64,000 bases of DNA from the NCBI GenBank assembly GCA_963691815.1, contig OY829662.1, forward strand, positions 12,087,241 to 12,151,240, given 5' to 3'. A program made the position numbers and the translations under genes. This document shows, one piece after another, positions 32,692-44,785 of this stretch (the first letter of the stretch is position 1; every line of letters starts with the position of its first letter). Below the pieces are notes generated by a model. The model searched no databases and had not been told where the DNA came from. It worked only from the letters and a program-made list of their open reading frames with translations. The stretch is from Echiichthys vipera (Eukaryota > Chordata > Actinopteri > Perciformes > Trachinidae).

Positions 32692-34231
32692 TGTTTTCTT
32701 ATGATTATGTTTAAGGCTTTTGTAAAGAAGACCCAAAACTTCAGCTGATGCAAACGTCTGCCTGTAGGCTCCAACATGTTACACAGAGTGTGCATACTAC
32801 AACAAAGAGACCAGAAAACCTTTACATTATATATACACATACATAACTTAAGCATACATTGTTTAACGTGTACAGGAAGTAGTAAATCATTTCACAAATG
32901 AAAATAAATACAAAAATGATAGTTGGTTATATTTATATGCTTTTAAAGAGGAACACAAAAAGCAAGCAAGGATTCTTTAGGTTTAAAAACCAAATGCAAA
33001 CAGGATCACAACAATACACCGACCTTCACTGCCATAGACAAGAGGAGAAAAAAAAGCTTAATCGGACTGGTACCCTATTGGGCCATTGCACAGCCGTCGA
33101 TGAAACCTACCCAGTAGACTTTTTAAAGTTAAAATCCTTAAGATTTCCATGAAATCAGACCCTGTCTTTGACACTATTTTGGGTCAGCATTTAATCTGCA
33201 ATTGTCAATTAATGTATTTATACTCTGGAAATACCTCTTTAAATATTAGCTTTCATTGGTAGTGGAGTCCGCCATTCCCCTTCTGGAGTCACGTATACGA
33301 GGGATTCACTAGAAACGATGCAAGTAATCCAGCCTTTTAAAAAATGTTATCTCATGGATATTGTTTACCGTTTACTCTCCCACAGCCATGTCAGAGCTGT
33401 ACCAAGTTACTGCTTAATGCAAACTCAACATTTTACATTAAAAGCGGTTAAACAAACTGTGCTTTTATTATGAAGCAGTTAATTGTACTTGTCACTGAGG
33501 CTAACGCTAACCATGTGTACAACGCAAGACAATGGTCGTTTTGGCAGCAACAGTGAAGTGTGACCTTTATTTTTTTCTGACTTTATTTTGTTTAGCTGTA
33601 CTGAATGTATGGATACAGCAGTTGCTTTTCTGTTGTATTTCTCAGGTGGAGTTTTTGCTGTAGTATTACCACACTTGCTGTTATCATTATTAAATGTGGT
33701 TGTGTCGCCGACTCAACCGGGACTGAAATCTTAAGGATAACAATTTTAAGTCCAAAAAGAAAATTTCATCTCAAGCTTTGGCAAAAGCTCCCTTTCTACT
33801 TTGCTAAAATAAAAAAGTATGCACATTTTAAAATGCTCTGCTCCACACAAATAAATGAAATCAGCCCAGCTGACTCAAGACTGTAATGTTTTGTTAGAAA
33901 CCTAAATGTAAGCCAGCGCTGTTCTCTGAGGTTCTCAGGGCAGGGCTTCAGCCATGGCACCTGGAGAGAAGAATTCAGCACCAGAGTGTGATGACAACAT
34001 GGTCCAGGTGAGCTTATGTTGCAATGACCTACCCACCACCTCCCAAATGTGTCCATCTGTCTCTTCTTCCCACCTTCCTTGCTCCAAACATCTCTATTCA
34101 CTTTTGCATTTTGTGTCCCATGTAGCCGATCATATCTCCCAACTCTGACTTTTTCATAAAGCAGAGCAGAGGGAACACTTTTATGCACCCATACTATAGA
34201 TGCTGTGTGCACTGATAGCATGCACACTGCT

Positions 34232-34470
<239 letters not shown>

Positions 34471-34871
34471 CAAACACAACATATTGGTCTATAATAACCC
34501 ATATGCATGCATGTGCACCTGAAACATGGCAGTTGTGCTTTAGGGAGAGCTAGAAACACGTTATTAACCATGAGAGGGGGAGGTAGGGGGTGTATATGAG
34601 ATGGAGGGGAAACAAACTGAAATGGTTGTTCATGTGCTGCTCCAGTCCACATATCTGAGTTTCCTGGAGCTCTGCTGTCCTCTCAGTAGTGTGATGTGTC
34701 CCCCAGCAAGTGCACATGACTTGTAGACAGTCCAGGAGAGGAACTGGGGTTTTCTGCCATTGACAGTCATTTCTGTGGTGAACCAGCTTCGCAGTGTGTG
34801 TGGTTTTATGTGTTCATGAACCGAGGGGAGAGAAAGATGGAGAAGCTGGAGGTTGAGAAGACTGTCCCTCT

Positions 34872-34944
34872 TCACTTCTTGTTGGCGATGCGTCTCTTCC
34901 TGGTAGCGAGCATGTCGTAGAAAGGGTCTCTGCTTATGCTGGCC
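34872..34944 (-). CDS. cyth3: cyth3 last exon: polybasic C-terminus and stop
   Basis: 73 bp read on the minus strand from 34944: ASISRDPFYDMLATRKRR and then IANKK, with TGA at 34874-34872. The acceptor is CTTCTCCAG. The basic tail cooperates with the PH domain in membrane binding and Sec7 autoinhibition (family knowledge). This exon is the main evidence for CYTH3 over CYTH1 or CYTH2. Confidence 0.93.
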
Positions 34945-37900
34945 CTGGAGAAGAAGCCAATCAAAGGACAGCGATGAAATAAATAATAAGGCCACATGAG
35001 AGGAGGGTCTCGAGCATCTTTGATATGGAAATGTCGGCACATTTATACAAACCCCTGCCTTAACTAGATTAAAAAAAAAAGAAAAAAGTTTGTGCAGTGA
35101 CCCAGTTTGGTTTCCATGGTTTCTGAAGAGAAACCCCCCCTTCCCTCCTAAGTTTTTTCTTGGTACTTCGGTTTGCTGCTACCTCCTCCAGAACTCTTGG
35201 TAAAACACACAATCACAAACTCTCCATCCTGCTATTCTACAGGTTTATAGGTCTGAAGGAGGGCGGACAAAGGTGCTCAATATTACTGACTCTTCTTGGT
35301 TCTCCTGCTCCCTATTTATTGATTTTTTTAGAGCGATGGAAAGGCAGCGCACAGTGAGAGCGAGTGAGTCAGGAAGCCATTTGGGCTCTACTGAGGAGCC
35401 CAGTTTCATGCCTGCTAAATCCTGTTAGCACCAGCACAAAGCAAGCAGCTCAACCCCCCACTGCGGATATCTCTGATTCCCTTTACAACGGCACACGCTA
35501 AAGAATGAGTCTATATGTGATGACTATCCTGCTCTTTGTCATTTTGCACAACCCAAATCCATGAAACAAAAACTCCACTGGAGAATGATCAAATCCAAGC
35601 AATGCTGCTGTGACTAATATCAGTTACTCCATTCCTGTCCTTAAAATATTTAAAAACTTAATATTTTTAATGGAAGGGGAAATATAAAATATAAAAAAAA
35701 ATACATGCTTCCTGTTTTACTTTCACATTGAATTAATTCATGAGCCTACTTTCTCCACTGACCCACTTGGTCCACCCTCATCTGGTTCTGTGTGCTTGTG
35801 ACTCAAGATAAGCAGATACAGTGTTGCCGCTGTGATCATCTCTACTTAAGAAGAGGGGGAAAATCATAATTTCCATAAAATGTGATTTATCTTCACAGAC
35901 CCTAAGTCCTCTTGGACCCCCTCTGGTGAAGCGCATGCTGCGACTCGTTAGTCTCCGTAGCTGCGAGTATGTCAGCCCAGTTTGGAGCTGTCTCTCCTGG
36001 ATAGGTTTACTGGGTTTGCTGGCTCACCCCTGGGCTGCTATAAACAGTGACTAATCCCCTATCTTTTCCCCAGTGAATACTCCTTTAGAGTATGGAGAGA
36101 GGGGAGGAGGGGGGGATTGCACTTTATTACAGTATACAACTGTTCTGTTCTGTTCTGCTGAGCCAACGCTCTTTGACATTGCACCATCTTCTATGCAGGC
36201 GATTACAGAGCAACATTTAGCTCACGGACAGCAAGGTTATTATTACTGAGAGCTACAGTATGTTTGGTATCTGACAGAAAGAAACCACATTCGGTTTTCT
36301 GTCTCTTCCTTTTTTCCCCCTAAAATCCAGTATGATAACCATTATTGGGTGGAAGCTCGGTCACTGTAATCAGCAAAAAAAATTCAAAATGTGAGAAATT
36401 CCCACATATTGCTTCAGGTGAATTTATGAGGAGTCTTACTTGATGGATTTAATCCACTCCTCTTTCTCTTCCGGCGTAGGCGCTGATATCCTGTACACCA
36501 CATGGTTGCCCTCAACAACACGCCCATCTGCCTCCGTCTTGCAGGCTTTGATCACCTGGCCCTTGTGATTGGGGTTATAGAGCTCAAAACAGTTCTGGGG
36601 AACAGACAGAGAGAATTTGTGAGATTTGACTGCACTCTGACCAAGACATGTACTTGCCATTTAGACACCTAATAAACACTGTAAGAGAGGAGAAAAGATG
36701 CTTGACGTATGATCAAGGGGTAAGCTCTCTAATGAGGCAACACTCACAGGTTTCCTGGGCTCCTCCACCTCCCTGATGCTGAGATTCTCCAGCGGGATAA
36801 TCCCACGAGGCTCCTTGTCCTAAAGGAGAAACATGAGAGGAGAGAGAAAAACAACCAAGTAATTAGAAAGAGAGAGCAAGCAAAAAGGAAAGGAAATAGA
36901 TAAGAAAAGTAGCGAAGAGGTAAGATATAGAAAGAAGTACATTTCTATACTACATCATATAAAATGAAGACGAGTAACTGTAATCTGTAACTGACAGAAA
37001 GGAAAAGGAGGGGAATAGATAAGTGAAGCAGGGAAAAGAGGATAACTCCTCTGTCCTCTCCTCTTGTCCTTACTGCTCTTTAACAGAGCAGATAATGTGT
37101 GTGTGTGTGTGTGTGTGTGTGTAGCAGTCAGACCAGAGGACGGGACGTAATGATAGTGTCCTGAAGGATAATAACAGGGTAGAGAGGACAGTGCTGATGA
37201 AGCAGCTAGCAGGGACACAGAGGCAACGATAAAAATCTTCAACGATGCACATTTAAACTTACTCTTACAGAAAGCGACACAGTTAGACAAACAATCACAC
37301 ATGAGGATACTAGCAGTCAAATAGAATGAGTAAACACTCTCTATTTCCACCCGGGGCCGACCCAAGCTTTTTTTTTTTGGGTGGGGGGGTATTTCATATG
37401 GACTTTTATTTATTAAATGAACAGAAAATATAACAGACATATTTGTCGATATAAAATGACCTATATTGGGATAGAAGATTTTGGCCCTACTGGCACACTG
37501 AATTTCTCTAAATTCCTTACACTGATCTACTCCTCTAATTCTCCCTCTATCCATGTTTATAGCACCCCCAAATTCCAGAATGTCCTCCCAATAACAACTG
37601 GAAACCAGATCATATTCATAAAGTGTATTTTCAGATTTAAGTCTTAATCTGAAGACACACAAACACACAGAAACCAGCACAAACGCTTGCAAAGGGGCAC
37701 ATTACTGATCTAAACTTGATCTCAGTGTGACACTCACTGTTGTGTATTCAAAGTAGTAGAGGCAGTTGTCAGTCAGGATGAACCACCTTCTCTTCCAGGT
37801 TTTCACTCGGCCCCCTGACAGGAAGAGGAAGAGGAGACAGGAAGTCACACAAAGGCCGCATTGACAGACCGGCTGTCTCCCATCAGGAAAAACAGCCGGG

Positions 37901-39333
37901 ATGTGACACTCATTAATGAAGCTGATCCACATCCACTGTGTTTTCTTATTCTTGTCTACAATTGTTATAAATTACATAGATATTACAAAAGTCATATCAA
38001 TGATATGGATATCTGCTGTTAACTCGATCCTACAGACTTGTTATGAATCATGAAAAAGGACCAAACGTTACTTTTTAAATCACTTATTGTACATGTTTGT
38101 TTATCAGTTCACAGCAGTAATTCAATTTCCTGTGTAAGAAAGGCTGCTTGTCATTAACCACATGATCATGTCATGTGGAAATTAGACACACATTAATACT
38201 TAACTTGCTTAAAGGGGAATTTCAGTCTTTTTCAGCTTGGATCCTGGATTCATTAAAATGTTTGGAAAAGCTCAGTAATAAAATATTTTGTTGACTTAGA
38301 GGGTGAATACAGGTATTTTCATGTAAAAAATGTTCTAGTAGAAAACCCAAATACAAGTATGAACCTGAACATGAGAATCATATAGAACCTTTAAACAGTG
38401 TTTGGTGGATGAACCCTCAATAAAGATAATGTTCACTTTCTAAAATATGCTGGCAAGACAGTTTGAAGAAAACTGAAGTATGTAATGACAACCACTATCT
38501 TTCCTAACTTCCATGATGACTCATGCAACTAAATTATTGCTGACTTTGCCTATTCATTTTTAAAAGGCAACCAGATACAACCACATTGGCTCTCAGGAGA
38601 GGGGAAACACAATGCTTGATATGAACCTAACATGGCACCTAAAGCACCCCTGAAGCAACACACATGTAGGCATGTAAGCACAAAAAACACACACACAAAA
38701 CCCCAGAGCAAGTTCACCACCTTTGGTGTTAGCCTCTGCAAACTACATTCCAATATAAAAAGCTATGAGAAAGACATTTATATGCAAATGTGAGCTTAAC
38801 ACACACATGCACAAAACATGAATCGCAAGATGAAGACGTGAAAATGCACACAAGCACTTTCTGATCATTTCCTGTGTGTGCGCTTTGACCTAACATTCTG
38901 ATTAGTTCCTCTCAACAACAAGCATCCCTTACGGTCACAACACTTTTTACTGCAGCATTTCCTTCCTGTTTTTGTGGGGCCTCACATAATTACAAAAGCT
39001 TGGGATTTCCTTACATTTCAATAGACTCTGGCTGTTGAATTAGCACAGCCAAATTTCCGCTCAGTGTAAAGAGAGATTTGCTAAAATAGGCATTTATTCC
39101 TCCACATCCGCCAGGGTTTATTTTTAGAGAGTTAAATTAGAAATATTATAGTGAGAACTGGTGCAGGGAATGGCTCCAGGGAGGAATCGTGCTAGAGTGT
39201 AATCATGTTAGGTCTGTGAGCCACAGTGGGGCTATTTGAATCCATACTCACTAGTTTGATGAGACTAAAGAGACGTTACAGAGCGTGAGAGGAATGTGCA
39301 GGTCAGAGCCAGGTGCGTGTGTGTGTGTGTGTG

Positions 39334-39376
<43 letters not shown>

Positions 39377-40476
39377 TTGCGTGTGTGTGTGATAAAACTG
39401 ATCACCTGCAGTGCGTTTGCCCTTTAACCTTAGACAACCCCTATGCAGGCTATTCAAGTTTTATGTTGAATAATAAATCAACCTCTAACAACAATTAAAA
39501 GTGTTGAAAAAATGAATGTCTTTAATGTGGTGTGAACTGCAGAGCGAGGGGGGAAGGTCCAAATCAAAAACATGTGTAAACAAACAGGAACAAATGGTAA
39601 AATCTATTACCTCATTGGGAAAGCATACAATAACATCCAACCCCTGGCCACACACTTATACAGAACAAATAATTACAGCGTGTGTTCCTCTGAACAAAAA
39701 TATAATGTAGATTACATATTATTTATATTGTTATATAGACTGTTTATACACTTTTAATGAACTACTTTGATCGATGTTATTATTGTTATTTACATTGGTA
39801 GCATCACTTTAGTTCTCTGTGTTAACATATTCTTTTCATTTTTAACTTTTATTGCGAACCTTTCTGATATTTGAGAATAATTATAATACGGGTGCATAGC
39901 TGCCATGCATAATGACAGCTGCTTCTGGCATAGTTGGAGAACTTTGGAAAATTGTTTCTTCTTCTTTTCATTGACAGACCTACAGACTGGTGGGGCACAC
40001 AGAGGAATTGATACACAACAGAGTGATTAAGTATGTCCCGAAATCCAATAGGTGACTTTATAAGACAGAATCACGCATATAGTTTTCATGACTTTAGTAG
40101 AAATTTGACAAAAAGAACGTATTTGCAAACATCTGGCTTTATAACTAAAACTGCATACGCACTGTTTTATGCATTTGGACTTGATGGGTTTGTTCCGACA
40201 CTTTATTGTTACTCAGGTAAACGCATAAATCTCACCTTTATATATGTTTCACAAATGATCTGCTCCAGTTCACTGTGTCTAAAACATGATAGCTCACCAT
40301 CGAGCGAGAGAGTACGAGTGATATTGACCTCATTCTGTCCTCAAGGTCTCACTCAGCAGTGAGAATAAAGCCACAGTTGTAGTAAGGATAAGTCAGAGAG
40401 TAACCAAATAAAGTCACCCGGGATGTCTTGCATTTCCATCCACCCACACCCACACCCACACACACACACACACACA

Positions 40477-40516
<40 letters not shown>

Positions 40517-41624
40517 AACCTAATTTAAGCAGCCAGCCCTCTCTGTCTGGGTTGAAGAACGTGTGCGTCAGGTCATTCCCGTCATCCTCTGGGATCTTAA
40601 AGGGTTCGCTCTTGATGCTGTCATATAAATTCTGGACAGAGAAAGCAAACAAAAAAAAAGGAACATTATGGAACAGAAAAGTTAACACTTCTAGTCTCCC
40701 CTCTGTCTCAAAACATTCAACCCAGCCCTTCAAATTAGTGGTGCATTAAACAAACACTGACTGATTCTACTTCAGTGTCGGAAAGTGAGAGACAATGATT
40801 CATACCTCAATGACTGCCATGACTAAATTACAAAGTGTCTTTTCCTACTTAAAAGAAGCCCAGGGCAATTTGGTAAAGTCGGCAGCCTACAGCATGTGGG
40901 TAGATCAACTTCTTTTTATGTTTCTTTCTTTGAGAGATCACGAAAAAATCATTAGCATCAGTATCTGGGGGGAAGATCTAATTCCTCCGAGCTGCAACAT
41001 CTCAATTAGTGGCTCTCTGCTTTGCATGTCGGAGAATTTCCTGTAGGTTTTCTTTTCTGCGCATAATACTGTACATAGGATACATTTGTCATACCCAACA
41101 AACTAATAATGTCAAAGCTCTCACCCTGAGTAGCTCCTCTGGGAGGTCTCCACCCTCATTGATCCCTCTGTTCATAGAGATGAAGCGCTCCACGGGGGGC
41201 TTGTCTCTGACGTTGGGATTGTGCAGGCTTGTGTTCAGCATAATGATGGCAAATGATAGGACATAGCAGGTGTCTGTGGAGGTAATTATACAGTGCGTGT
41301 CACTGGGGAACGTAAAATAAGAGCCAACATCTCCCATATCGAGATCATTCACTTGTTTCACAACATTCACATTCACAACATTTTCTTACTCAAACTCAAA
41401 ACCAAATAGTGAGCTCTTGCGTCAGTGGGCTGTACAGTGGAAGCTTATTTCCCTCATCATTTATTGTAATGGTATTGAGATGACAGCACAAATCAAACAG
41501 CAATAAATCAACAGATTTTCTCACCACAAACATTTAGGACTGTCTAATAAAAATCAACAAAGAGCCCCATATTCTGGGATACACTGACACGTGGCACCTT
41601 CCAAGGCCTTTGGAGGGCTGTCAT

Positions 41625-41700
<76 letters not shown>

Positions 41701-44700
41701 ATCCACTGCTCTTGTGACTCCACATCATAACTCCTGCTAACCATCCTCCACCTCATCCATCCACACATACTAACTGCAGTCAACATCCCCTGCACTGTCA
41801 TTTTTGACCCTGAGCGCACCGACCCTGAGAGATGACCAATAACTAAGTCTAGGTGTGTCACCACTGCACCACATCAATATTCATGACCTGAGCTGTCACC
41901 AGTGTCCTCCTCAGCACTTGCTCGGTTAACACAGGAGCGTGTGCAACGGACCGAGATTGCCCAATATCGACCTGTGATCGATTTCATCATCACTGCTGGA
42001 GACACAAGTAGTGATCCCACTGCGTTTAGTGAGCAAGATGCTAACTACAGTAGAAAGCGAAAACGTCAAGTTATGATTCTCTGAAAGCAGATATACATGC
42101 AGTCAGAAAATGTTTATATTCTCCAGTTTATTTAAGGCAGAATCTACAGGGTTATGACCACATGCTAAAGATTTATACAGGCCCAGATGTCTACTTGGGG
42201 AAGACAGACGGTCAGAAACATTGATCTGAGGCTGAGGTGGTCTGGCTGGCCCGTATTATCTGTCCTGGACTGTCTTGCTGAGTCTGACTCATATGTCTGC
42301 TGAAGTGTGTGTGTGTGTGTGTGTATGTGTGTGTGTGTGTGTGTATGTGTGTGTGTGTGCGTGTGTGTGCGTGTGTGTGTGTGTGTGTGTGTATGTGGTA
42401 CCTGTGGACTGGAAGACGCCTGGATTGCATTGGCAGTACCTGGAGGCAAACGCCTCCATCATACGATCAATCTTCTGGGCTTCGCCAGGAAGTCTGAAGC
42501 TCCACAGAAACTGCCTATAACGCCAGGAACAGAGAGAGAGAATTTAAAGAGAAATTTTGCTGATTTAAATCCAGCTCTGTGTCATGGAAGGGTGGGCATG
42601 TGTGTAGATAAAAAAACATTATGGACAAACACATTAAACTGAATGATGTAGCCACATGAACAAAAACTCTCTTTACTGACTCTTCTACAGAACGTTGTTT
42701 TCAGAATAAAATGGTATGTCTCACATCAACCAAAGTCTGTCAAACCAAATTTAATCGATATAGTGTTATGTCAACATTCGAGATAAATTGGGAAATTTTT
42801 GATATATTTTTTTGTGGGTTATAATATTGAAGAAGACAAAAACATGGACAGCTCCATCAGCTATAGTCCAATATGGCGCAAGGACCTGCAAAGGGTGGTG
42901 AAGGCAGCCCAGCGTATTATCGGGCTTGAGCTCCCTAACCTCGACAGACTGAGGAAAGAGCCAGCAACCTACACAGGTACGTCAAACACCCTGGAAACAC
43001 ACTGTTTGATCCACTCCCATCTGATAAACGGTTCACGGCACTGAGATCCAGCACCAGCAGGATGAGGAACAGCTTTTAAGACAATGACAAAGACAATTCT
43101 GATCCTGTCTTTACTTTAACCGTGACACCGCCTCACGTTCAGTGGTCGATTCAATCACATGCTTGCGCTCATTCCTGGTATATTTGTAGCATGCATTACA
43201 TGCATGAAAATATGTCCTTCAATCCTCTCATAGTATTAAAAACTACTGTGTAATTTGTCAGATTTTTGAGAAGTCTTCAAACTAGAGTAATGAATTTATA
43301 AGTAACGGGATGTTCCTGGATCATATTTCAAATGTACTGTAGGAAGAGCAACCCACACCAACACAGACTCTTGTATGTCATTAACAAAGTGCTACTGTTG
43401 GTCTTTAACTCACCTTAAGGCCTGTACGAGGTTGAGGTCTGCAAACTCATGAAGCTCCACAAACGCCTGAAGGACCTTAATGTTAAAGTCATCCCTGTAG
43501 GAGAGGAGGGTCAGGATGTGTCACACATGTTTAACTATTTAGACGCTTTCCATTTAAACAGAAAAAACAGACACTAGACTGTTAATATGGGATTCATTTT
43601 GGAAATGCATTACAGTGACAATATCATATGTTTTGAAGGTCAAGATGGAGAGGAAAACCCTGCAGCCAGTCACAGCAGCAGTTTCAAACAGAAACCCACT
43701 GTGTTTGCAGGCAGTATGAAATCCCTGTTTTGACACCCCTATCCCTATTGATTTCCCTTCGATAAGAACCACATGTTCACTTGGTCATTTTACTGGCCCC
43801 CTCTCCTGTCACTGCTCTGCTCCATAAATCCACACCGCCAATTTCCTGGAGATTTATGCCCTCGTCTGAGCACATGCTGTACCGATCTGACAGAGAGATG
43901 GGGAGAGGAAAAAGAAAGGTGGAGGAAAAACAGAGGCAAAACTGGAGAGCTCACCGTTCCCCTAAGTAGTCCCCTATGACTGTTTTGTTGAGCCCCTCGC
44001 CTTTGTAGAGGAACTGTGCAATGTCCTCTGGAGTGTTCTGGAGCAGATCGTTCTCCAGAAGAAACTGGATGCCCTGTTTAAAAAAAGAAAAAGAAAAAAG
44101 AGCGCATTCTTGTATTTCAGTTACCTTTTTTGCTCTGTTTTAACAGCCCTGATTGATGGCTCGAGGGAGTTTTTCAGATTTAATTCAATTGTTAAGTGTT
44201 ATTGATTCTGACAAACAATCAGTTGAGGGCAAGACCTGACCTTTTTAGGGTCCATGTTGAACTTCTTCCTCCCCATGGCGATCTGTTTGTTTCTTTGTGT
44301 GGTTTTGCTGCAATAAAGAAAACACAGACACATCCCTCATGTTACAGTAAAGGGCATGTTGTTGTCCCCAGGCTGCTGTGTTTATTCAGTAGGTGAGTTT
44401 GGGATGAAGTTTGTCCAGGACGTGTTGTGACTTCTTTAATTTACTACTCTGTCAACTGACAACTAGGTGTACATTGGGTTTTGACCTGAGAAAACTGGAA
44501 ATGGGACAGACGTGGCTGCATGTCACTTAGCAGCACCTGTACCGTACACACAGTTTAACCCACCCTGCAGCCATTTGGATGTCACTCTTCTTTAAAACAC
44601 ATTTTTTATGCGCCCAACAGGGAAATCTCCACCTTTTGTGTGTCTGTGCATGCTCCCTAAGCTTCCTGTGTGCCCAAAATAGCCGTAGCCCCTTTGCCAG

Positions 44701-44722
44701 CTGCACCTGAGACACACACACG

Positions 44723-44785
<63 letters not shown>

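Larger units (their letters stand above)
37815..40519 (-). other. cyth3 intron at the di-/tri-glycine splice position
   Basis: 2.7 kb. It contains a reversed partial MITE (about 38285-38400), a TG array (39313-39391) and a CA array (40441-40513) just after the donor of the upstream exon. In mammalian cytohesins a three-base micro-exon can be included here. No AG-GAG-GT motif is seen on the minus strand. Confidence 0.65.
41274..42401 (-). other. cyth3 intron with CA array and donor-proximal CA tract
   Basis: 1.1 kb. It contains a CA array at 41626-41699. At its 5' end on the minus strand it has a CA-rich tract at 42306-42396, directly after the donor. No exon seen. Confidence 0.65.
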
